Assembly: GCA_037367355.1 (NCBI GenBank)
Contig: CM074701.1
Coordinates: forward strand, 620,001 to 684,000
Origin: Neoscytalidium dimidiatum
Taxonomy: Eukaryota; Ascomycota; Dothideomycetes; Botryosphaeriales; Botryosphaeriaceae
Length of the DNA stretch: 64,000 nucleotides
Direction: 5' to 3'
This document shows, one piece after another, positions 55,901 through 64,000 of this stretch. A program made the position numbers and the translations under genes. A model generated the notes under the pieces. That model did not search any database, was not told the origin of the DNA, and was given only the letters and a program-made list of their open reading frames with translations. How positions within the stretch are numbered: position 1 is the first letter of the stretch; every line of letters starts with the position of its first letter.

Positions 55901-58275
55901 AGGCTTGAAGCCATCGATAACAGAGGGAATTGAACGAAGGTTGTCAACCATACTGAACAGGATAAGTTCCTTGTTAACGAAATCTTCGTACGAAATCTTT
56001 GGAGCCGACATGTCCAGGTAGGTGCCAGGGACGAAGTTGCGAAGCCATTCCTTGCGAGCATCAGCCTTCTTCTTGGAGAAGGCGAGATCGATGAGCTCAG
56101 CTTCTTGATCCTTCATTGTGTGGAACTCCTTCAGATGCCTGTCCAGGTCCTGGAAGTACTCGACTGCGTCTTCTGGTTTGCTGGTACCCAGACCCTTGTA
56201 GTACTTGTGGTCCCATCCTTTCTGGTGCGTAGGATCCCTTTTCCATTCCTCGTACTCGGGCATGGTGAAGAACGACTTGAGCTGCTTTGGATGCTTGGGA
56301 TCTCCCTTCCAAACCTTGACGATGGGAGTGATAAATTCCAATAGAAATCCCTCAATCTTTAGCAGACTAGGGAACTGGACTTGCAGGAAATTGATGAGAA
56401 GGCCCTTGATGTGACTGCCATCATGATCCTGATCGGTCATGATCATGATGTGACCGTATCGGAGACTCTTGGTATCCGTATACTCCTTCTTGTGCTGGAG
56501 GCCAATAAATTTCTTAATATTCTGGATTTCCTGGTTCTTGGAGATCTGGTCAATGGAAGCGTCACGGACGTTGAGCATCTTTCCACGTAGCGGGAAAACT
56601 CCAAATAAGTCCGGATCGACCGTAGCACGACCGGCCAGCGCAAGCAAACTGGCCGAATCACCTTCCGTCAGGATCAAAGTGCACTTGTAGCCATCCTTTG
56701 TGCCGGCCTTATTGGCATCCGTCAATTTGGAGTGGTTCATGCGTTGTCTCCTGCTACCGTCGGATTTCTTCAGAACCTGGTCCGCCTTCTGCTGTGCAAA
56801 ATGGAGAATGTTATTGACAACCTCCGTCTTAGCGATAGCCTTTAGGAAGTTGTCGGAGACAGTGCACTTGCTTCCGAATTGGCTGACTTTGGTCGTCATT
56901 TGCTCCTTCGTCTGCGAGGTGAATGCCGGATTGACGATCTGACAGTTGACGAAGAGGAAGATATGGTTCTTCAGGTGTTGCGGTTTCAACTGGAAACCGC
57001 CCTTGTTCTTCTTCTTTATGATATCTGTGAGCTTGTTGACAATCTGGTCGGCAATGTAACCAACATGTGTACCACCGGAAGTAGTAGCAATTGAATTCAC
57101 GAAAGAGACTTGTTGGAACGAGCCGTCGGATACTGCGAATCCAATTTCCCACCGTTCGTCAGGGTTGTCCGTGAGAATCACTTCTTTCTCCCCTTCGGTG
57201 CTGGCTCCGCTGGCGACCTGCTCCGACTTGATTGCCTTGGTGTACATTTTCATGTAGTCTTTGAAGCTTCTAAGTTTGATGCGTTCGCCGTTGAGGTACA
57301 CCTTGACACCTTTGCATGTGCCAGCAAGATCGTAGACACGGCGCTTGGCGAGGCCCTCGAAATCATCGTCGATGCCCTCCATGCCAAATTTGGAGAAGTC
57401 AGGCTTGAAGGTGACCATTGTATAGTCATCTCCCTTGTGCGCCGTGATCTTAGCCTTGCCGCACTTTGCCATGTTGTCGGTCCAGGTCTGCTTGTACTTC
57501 TTTCCCACGCGAGAGTCAACGGTTTCGAGTGTGAACTGTGTGCTGAAAATGTTGCAAAGCTTCGCACCATATCCGTTGCGGCCGCCAGTAACCTTTTGCT
57601 GATTATCATCGTAGTTTGAAGAAGTCAAAAGGTGGCCGAAAATCAACTCCGGGATGTAGATGCCTTCTTTCTGCAGAGAGTATTAGTCGATGATCGCGTG
57701 AAACAGTGAGGCATACGTACGCTGTGGATCTCGATGGGGATACCCTTGCCGTTGTTTTTGACGCTGATCTCCCCCTCCACGCGGTCGATCTTGACTCTTA
57801 TCTCATTCATATTCTTATCGTTCTGCTTGTTGTCGGCCGCGTTGACCAGGATCTCGTCAAAGATCTTGTACAGGCCGGGCACGAAGCTCACTTCGCGCAT
57901 TTCCATGGACTCGGTTGTCGAGTTGAAGACCCACATCTGCTTCGAATCGCGCTCCACAGAGCCAATGTATGTATCCGGACGCTTGATGATATGCTCCAGT
58001 TGAGTGAGCCGCTGGTACTTTTCGGTCGCGCTGCCAGACGCGCCCTTAGGCGCTTTCGCCACCACTGATGAAATGTCACTCATGACAGTGTCCTCGTCGT
58101 CGCGGATGAAGCTGTCGTTGTGGACAGGCTGTAGCGGCTCTTTCTTCTTCGCGGCGCGTTTCGGTGCAGCGGGCTTCTTTGGCGCCGGTTTGGTGGCTGC
58201 CTTCTTGGTAGGCGCCTCTTCGAAGTCGGAGCCTCCGTCGGAGACCTCGAAAACGGACTCGTCGTCGGATGACAT
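52953..58275 (-). CDS. TOP2: DNA topoisomerase II
   Basis: ATP-dependent type IIA topoisomerase that decatenates chromosomes. Exons 58275-57721, 57670-54104 and 54053-52953 (all phase 0) give 1740 aa. The ATPase domain shows NKQND and GGRNGYGAKLCN (about 214-225). The TOPRIM part has LTEGDSASLLAL (about 519-530), FPLRGKMLNVRDAS and MTDQDHDGSHIKGLLINF (metal-binding Asp about 598). The cleavage domain has SARYIYTRLSP with the catalytic Tyr at about 856. The N-terminal about 75 residues are acidic/basic and disordered. The C-terminal tail from about 1300 is Lys/Ser/Asp/Ala-rich, with repeated PKPAAK-like blocks and SDDE/DESDD sites, as expected for a nuclear, CK2-regulated tail. It is longer than the 1428-aa yeast enzyme, mostly because of this tail. 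Confidence 0.96.
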
Positions 58276-59953
58276 AATGTGGGTATCGCAAGGGGTATCT
58301 GCAAAGAAAAGGAAGAAAAAGAAAAGGCTCCAACCGGTCGCAGACGGTGCCTGATGCGGCGCGAACGACGGTGATGTGCTGTCAACCTCACTTCGCCCAC
58401 CGGGGCAGGCAGAGAGGGAGCCGGAACAGGAAGAGCGAGGCGGAGGTAATGTTGAGTGAGATAGGCGCCTGCAGGTTAGTAAAGCGGCGAAGTGAGGCAG
58501 AGAGTGTCGCGATTCGCGAACGGGGCACGGCTGTTTTGTTGTTTACATCTCAGGGCAAGCGCGGCGGCGGAAAACCCCGACGCGGACCGTGCGCGATCTG
58601 CCGCATTCTGCCTGTTTGCCTCAGGCAGAAAATCTGCTTTCTCACATCTACGCTCCTAATTTCGGTGCTAGCTAGCCGGAATGTCCATTCATTTTCTTCG
58701 TGTTGTATGGTCTGCACCACTCTCAGCTGGATGGCCGTTAGCATCATCGGCCGCTAAGTCTACCTCCCAATGTCAGAACGTAGGCGTCGTAACTCTACAA
58801 ATAGATGAGAACAGGAGGTTGTTCATCTCAATACATATTGAAACGAACGGTGAACCATTTCCATACTTATATAGGTATACAAACTCATCACCTTGGTTAA
58901 TGCTTCATGTCACCAAAGAGTTACAAACGTCTGTGATACCTTCTCTCGTTCCTCATCGTCCAAAATCTTTTACAAAAAGACGATGTAAGATTTGAACATT
59001 AGTACGATGGACTCCGAGATATGCTACAACTCGTTATACAGCAGAAAGATTGTGACAGCAATAATAGCATTAAATATTTCTTTTAAGGAGCTGAAGCGGC
59101 CGTACAATCCCTTAGATTCCCCATGCGACCTTGCCTGCGGTAATCGTATTTTAATATCCTGCCACCCTGTACGGCAGAATCATTTTTTACAGGCATGGCA
59201 ACGAGGAAAACATGATTCATGGTCCCTTGTCAAGTCTATCTATTTTGCCAACATAATGCGTCCTGCTACTGCGATGCTACTGTAGAACTGACAAGCGCCA
59301 GGAACTCACGAATAATATTTCGCAACGTTTGGCAGCAACATTGGCTAGCTATCTGTTTCATGTGGGAGCTCCTCATGCAAGAACGGAATAGCATAACCTC
59401 GGAACTGCTTCCCACGTGGTAAGAGAGCTAGCTACTTGAAGGGCGCTCGGCAAGGCATGTAAGCTGACCGGTCATGTTTCAGTTTCTGAGCTAAGACTCC
59501 AATCACCATCCAAATCCTCCCAAATCCACTGCACAATGGGATTTTTCGTGTGCGCCCTCACTGTTGGGAATGGGCGCGAGCATAACCGCCGTCAATGTAG
59601 GAGCACATGGCTTTGAAGCTAGTATAAAAGTGGCGCAGACTGGATGGCTAACCTGTGCTCAAGCTGAGTGTAGGGGCCGGCAGCCGTCCTCGATGACCTC
59701 AAACGAGCAAGGTCACTCCGATATTTCTAATCATCGTGCGCAAAGCTTTGTGGTATGGACCACGTTACCTCGGTGGTTGAAAATCAATTGAAGAATGAGT
59801 ACACTCTCGACTGTTCGGCGATGTGTCGTTTCCTCTACTTGATGTCGGTCTCATTAGTTTCGATGAATTCTCAACTAGTTAGTCCATTGGGGTACAATAG
59901 TAAGAATACGTGGATTTTGGACGCCAGTACTCTCCGATATCTTGTTCTGTCAA
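58276..59953. other. intergenic, AT-rich
   Basis: TOP2 promoter to about 58670, then AT-rich sequence to the 3' end of RRN11. Short frames have no recognisable content. No RNA gene seen. Confidence 0.5.
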
Positions 59954-61231
59954 TCAGTCCCCGGTAGGCTCCAGAACCTGCATCCCGCCTTCACTTAGCT
60001 GGCCGCCATAGGCTCTCGCACGCTGGAACAGCTCCTTCGCTTTGGAGATTTGCTCCTGTCGCTCCGGATCATCTCTCAAATCGGGATCTACCTCAGGCAA
60101 CGCGTCGCCATCAACTATTCTCTCTGATCGATGAACCTGTGAGACGAGGTCGCCGATCCAAACGGCGACCATGCCGCGCATATGTAGAAGATTGGGGCGT
60201 TTGTCATAGTGCGGAGAAGATAACAAATCATCTAGCCGGGTAGCGATCTCCCGAGCACGGCGGAGTTCGTCCGTTCTGGCGGCCAGGAGGCGTGTTTCGC
60301 GTTTTGAGACATGCCTATTTAGGACATCTTCGGACTCCGAAGCATCTGCAGAGCCTGCATCTTCTTCCTCTGAGTCAGAATTTTCGGCGGCGGCAACTGC
60401 AGCCCGAGAAATCTGGGATACCTCGTAAAGCCATAGACTGAACATGGCCGGATAAAAGACGATGGCACTGGTGGCCTTGGGATGGCTCTGTTGGAAGGGA
60501 TGTTCGAGGATGAGTCTTTCGTAATACATCCGGGCGGCCTTGAAGCCTTCCTCCGAAAAGATTGCATCATCGGCATTTGAGGATTGCGCACCTGACGCGT
60601 GATCGTCACTAGCTCTCGCGTGTAGATGCAACTCTGCAGCAATACCCCATCTTGAGTGCGCCCTCTCGTCGATTTTGCTTCTGCCCCGGCCCAGACTCAG
60701 TATCAGCTTCCATGCGCGGCCGGCACGCTGGTAGTCACCGCGCAACAAACAATAATGCATGACCTCCAATGTTTGATGGATGACATTGTTGCGCAGTGGA
60801 TTCGCCTCGAGCGATGCGGATCGGGGAAAGCGTTCAGTGGAGGAGAGGTTCGGGGTGTAGAGCGGCGGCTTGAGGGATGCTAATTCCTCTTGGAGCTGGG
60901 CGGGCGTGAGCTTCTTCTCGCCGCGAGAAGAGGCTGGCGCATGAGGAAACGGATACGGGGGGAGCGGACGGTTGGGGTCGTGGCCAGCAACGCGAAATTG
61001 GTGAGCTTGGGCGGCGGAGAGCGAGGTGATTGCGGAGGAGGTCGGTCTCGTCGAGGCGGCGTCGTTTCCGGTGCAAAAGCTTTCGTCGTCGGAAGCTTCT
61101 TCCTCGCGCGCGTCGCCGTCGTCATCGAGTCCGCGCTTGCGCTTCCGGATCTGGTGATGCAGGCTCGAGCGCAGGCTCTGGTGGCGTGGGGATCTCTTGC
61201 GCGGACCGGCGAATGGGAGCGCGGGAGGCAT
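59954..61231 (-). CDS. RRN11: RNA polymerase I core factor subunit Rrn11
   Basis: Subunit of the Pol I core factor needed for rRNA transcription. Single exon, 425 aa from the ATG at 61231 (MPPALPFAGPRKRSPRHQ). The frame continues upstream to a GTG at 61336 without an ATG, so the Met at 61231 is chosen. The conserved Rrn11 core begins at about residue 165: NNVIHQTLEVMHYCLLRGDY, then QRAGRAWKLILSLGRGR, GFKAARMYYERLILEHPF and IVFYPAMFSLWLYEVSQI. These form TPR-like helices. A Ser/Glu/Asp-rich insert (SDSEEEDAGSADASESED) follows, then helices RLDDLLSSPHYDKRPNLLHM and AKELFQRARAYGG. The basic, acidic and low-complexity N-terminus is poorly conserved. It is divergent from the RING gene, 361 bp apart. 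Confidence 0.78.
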   Translation of the reverse strand: MPPALPFAGPRKRSPRHQSLRSSLHHQIRKRKRGLDDDGDAREEEASDDESFCTGNDAASTRPTSSAITSLSAAQAHQFRVAGHDPNRPLPPYPFPHAPASSRGEKKLTPAQLQEELASLKPPLYTPNLSSTERFPRSASLEANPLRNNVIHQTLEVMHYCLLRGDYQRAGRAWKLILSLGRGRSKIDERAHSRWGIAAELHLHARASDDHASGAQSSNADDAIFSEEGFKAARMYYERLILEHPFQQSHPKATSAIVFYPAMFSLWLYEVSQISRAAVAAAENSDSEEEDAGSADASESEDVLNRHVSKRETRLLAARTDELRRAREIATRLDDLLSSPHYDKRPNLLHMRGMVAVWIGDLVSQVHRSERIVDGDALPEVDPDLRDDPERQEQISKAKELFQRARAYGGQLSEGGMQVLEPTGD

Positions 61232-61592
61232 CGCAAGCAGCAAGGCGCGAGAGCAGAATGCTGGGGTGGTGGAGAAGCAGCGGCGGAGAGTCCGCTTTGG
61301 CCAGCGCAGCACAGCCCGGACGGCGTCAGTCGTCACTCATCTCACCGGCTGAGCGCGGGCCGCGGCCACGCCTGTTGATCGGCCTGCTGCCGTCACACAC
61401 CAGCGTCGCCGAAGTAGTGGCCGGCACGCGCCGGGCCAGTCATCACCGCTGACGCCGCATGCTCGAACCCAGCCAGCTGCGTCTCTCCACGAGCCTCGCC
61501 CTCGTTTCCGACTCCACCTCGTCCTTCCCCTCCCACCCACCTATTCTTCGCCCGCCCACGCAGTCTGGGCCTCCGCCTCTCCCGCCATCACC
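61232..61592. promoter_or_regulatory. divergent intergenic region (RRN11 / RING gene)
   Basis: 361 bp between two divergent ATGs, GC-rich, pyrimidine-rich on the plus strand before 61593. Both promoters must lie here. Confidence 0.5.
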
Positions 61593-63819
61593 ATGGGCCA
61601 GAGCAGCTCGCGCGGCGTGTCCTCCCCAGCCGAGCGGCGGCGGAGCAGCCAGCCCTCACCGACACCGCGCCGTATCTCCCGCGCCCTCGACGGCCCCGCG
61701 ACGCCAGAGTCGCAGCCCACCTCTCGCTCCTCTACCCACAGCTTTCTCTCCTTCAGCCGCCTCCGCTCCGATCGCTCAGATGCTGGCTCGTCTGCCTCGC
61801 CCCCAGCCGTTTTCCGCCGCCGCTCCAGGCTGAGCCGCGCCCAGTCCTCCATATCAAGCATCCTCAGTCGCCCGCGTTCCTCCTCCCGATCTCGCGACCG
61901 CCCTCCGCGCCCGAACCCTCACCGCTTTTCCTCGCCCTTCTGGCCGCCTGGTCAAGCTTCGTCCGCAGCCTCGGACGAGCCCAGCTCGCCTCTGCCTCAT
62001 CTACAGATGCCCGAGCTGGCCGGTGCGTTAAACTTCGATGACTTTGCCCCCGAAACCCTTGAGACGGAGTCATTGTTGTCGAGGCCAACGCCACAGGTGC
62101 GGGACCAAGATGCCGAGCCTGAACGTCAAACCGGCCTACAGCGCTCGAACAGCATTCTTGATCGCGTGGCAGGCAGCGTGGTCCCTGAGAGGAGCGGTAG
62201 GAGCATGAGGAACTCTCTGCGGCGGAGAAGGCCTCAACTGAACCAGGGCGAAGATAACGCAGCCATGCTCTCACGCCTTTTGTCAGTCGCTGCAGCTGCA
62301 ACTGCTGCCACACTCATGGGTGAAGATCACCGAGCTGGTGCCGAGGCCCGAAATTTCGTGGGCGGAGACGAAGACGGCACATTCGATGGCTTCCTTCAGT
62401 CCCTTCAGAACGGTAGGATAGCTTCTGCCCTTCGTGGCCACACGGCAGGCATGGATGTAGACGCAGACGAGCCTGGACCGCCCGCCCCGCTGAACTTCTT
62501 CCGTATGTTCAGATTTGGTTCAGCTACCGGACTGAGACGCGAGAACACCGTCTCAAGGCCTCCCGGCAGTCAAGACGGCTCAGACGATGCATCATCCAGT
62601 GCGCAGCGCGCTGACGAGGATGGTCCTGAGAGCCGTATGGTTCCAATCATAATCGTTGGCATTCGTTCCATCAATCCCAGCTCCACTGGCACCACTCAAC
62701 ATGACGACAATATACCTCCATTTTTAGACGCCCTTTCCAGTTTCCCGAATCCCGTTACTCCAGGTTCAGAACCAACCATTGATGGAATCCTGCGACAGCC
62801 TCGAAATGGAACCACATTCAGCCACCGCCGACGTGCTTCTATGGGAGGCATCAACACGTTTCCTTCGGCCTATGACAACCAACGCCATCAACGGGCTACG
62901 CCATCTGAGCGCCCGCGTCCGTTCTCGACCCTCTCGGATACCCCAGTTGGCCCTCGGCCTCCACCATCTACTCCCTCTGGTCTCTCTGCCTTTTCATCAG
63001 GAACGACTACGCCCACATTCACACCACCTTCAGATGTCTCCGCGTTGCCTTCCGCGGAGTCCTCACGCCGGGGAAGCTTTGTGAGGTCGCCTCCAAGAAC
63101 AACCTCTGGCTTGGAATCTCCCTCTGAAGAGCCACGGTCCCTCCACCAGCTAAGAACTGCCAGACAGCGTCGACTAAGCGAGTCTGATCACACGAGATTC
63201 GGTGCAGGCTCTGCTCGGCGGAACGGTGTCGTCGAACCCGATCATGCGCCAGGAGAAGGCCCTCGCAGTTGGATAATCTATGTACTCGGTGGTAGCTACC
63301 CGGAAAATCACCCTATTCTCACTACGCCCAGTCTCTTCACGGATACTCCCACTTACGAAGATATGATGCTCCTCTCAACTCTTTTGGGCCCCGCTAAACC
63401 ACCTGTCGCTAGCGAGTCTGATGTATCATCTGCAGGCGGCATCTACACCGTCCGGGAAGCTTCCCAGATCCATGGGGAATCTGGCAATTTAGTTGCCGCA
63501 GCTGTTGAAGGAGAAGAGACTATCATCATTGCTCCCGATCAACGCTGTCTTGTTTGTCTGAGCGAGTACCAAGCAGAGGAAGAAGCCCGCAAGTTGATTA
63601 AGTGTGGGCATCTTTTCCACCGGGAATGTATCGATCAGGTAGGTTGAAGTATCGTACAGATTTATGGCCATACATTGACGTCATCATTAGTGGCTTACTA
63701 CGGGACGGAATTCCTGCCCGCTCTGCAGAGGCCAGGGGGTAGAAGAGCACGAGAAGCGCCCCTCTGCTCCTGCCACACCCGAGATACCCGCAACTCCGAC
63801 GATGCCAGCTGTTGCATGA
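61593..63819 (+). CDS. RING-H2 E3 ubiquitin ligase with N-myristoylation-like start
   Basis: Exons 61593-63638 and 63691-63819 (phase 0; ECIDQ|WLTTGRNSCPLC) give 724 aa. The C-terminal RING-H2 (about 650-705) has all eight ligands: CLVC, KCGH, FHRECIDQW and SCPLC, the C3H2C3 order. The protein begins MGQSSSRG, which fits an N-myristoylation signal, so membrane attachment is plausible. The middle (about 20-560) is disordered, rich in Ser, Pro and Arg, with many potential phosphorylation sites. A more ordered piece, RSWIIYVLGGSYPENHPI ... PTYEDMMLLSTLLGP, precedes the RING and is typical of this fungal group. The intron is 52 nt with a TTAG acceptor. Confidence 0.87.
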
Positions 63820-64000
63820 TCTTTTTTTTTTTTTTTTTCACTCGAGAGATCCACGTGTCGAAGGTCCTTTTTCTCGCTGAAAAGCAACGATAGAATAAGG
63901 ATAGATGCGTAGGCGGCAGTAACTGTAAAGTTGGAGAATTAACCCCGATTTTATCGAGTGATTTTCCATTGAAATATGGAATTGCCACCATCTCCTCCTT
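63820..64000. other. 3' region of the RING gene
   Basis: Contains a run of 17-18 T at about 63822-63838 shortly after the stop codon. No other feature seen to the end of the window. Confidence 0.5.

Noticed and set aside
18049..63838. Many A or T runs of 13-18 (about 18049, 30190, 37620, 38288, 39612, 50001, 63822)
   Set aside because: Common intergenic/UTR homopolymers in fungi; no consistent link with gene ends or repeats here.
1..64000. CRISPR arrays, bacterial operons, riboswitches, rRNA genes
   Set aside because: None seen; the window is eukaryotic nuclear DNA.

Overview
This window is nuclear DNA of a filamentous ascomycete (Pezizomycotina). Genes lie 0.4-4 kb apart on both strands. 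Many are interrupted by short GT-AG introns, typically 50-80 nt, often with a CTAAC-like branch point near the acceptor. Several families are typical of these fungi: a secreted sedolisin, a GH71 alpha-1,3-glucanase, a BYS1/thaumatin-like antigen, an Arp1-type amidase, a dysferlin-domain Mug65-like protein and DUF7918. I lean to Dothideomycetes or Eurotiomycetes but cannot fix the class. All gene models were assembled by eye from reading frames and splice signals. Homology calls rest on recognised motifs, not on searches.

Layout. 1-9.7 kb: secreted sedolisin (-), a CDK10-like kinase with seven exons (-), secreted amidase (+). 10.4-14 kb: two tandem related coiled-coil proteins (+). 14.4-19.8 kb: mitoribosomal protein mL58 (+), Dug1-type dipeptidase (-), replication licensing factor Cdt1 (-). 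21-26.4 kb: GH71 glucanase (-), a small single-pass membrane protein (-), and a divergently transcribed Mug65/dysferlin protein (+). 26.4-33 kb: an AT-richer, gene-poor interval. It is bracketed by two diverged copies of a 125-bp repeat that differ largely by transitions. It holds a small cysteine-rich secreted protein, a tautomerase and a broken DUF7918 gene, and looks like an accessory segment. 33-36.7 kb: very GC-rich DNA with histidinol-phosphatase and a six-exon FKBP12. 36.7-40.5 kb: no gene seen. 40.5-44.3 kb: SDR oxidoreductase (-) and BYS1-like antigen (+). 44.3-47.7 kb: no gene seen. 47.7-64 kb: six-hairpin-glycosidase-like protein (-), Sds3 (-), DNA topoisomerase II (-), Rrn11 (-) and a RING-H2 E3 ligase (+).

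How the genes relate. There is no biosynthetic cluster. The housekeeping genes (Cdt1, Top2, Sds3, Rrn11, CDK10-like, mL58, Dug1, His2, FKBP) serve replication, chromatin, Pol I transcription, protein synthesis and amino-acid or glutathione metabolism. Secreted proteins are scattered between them. The least ordinary signals are these: a family of roughly 80-bp hairpin elements (four copies) that I read as MITE-like, one of which appears to supply the end of a coding sequence; the repeat-bracketed island with an effector-like small secreted protein; and the tandem coiled-coil pair.
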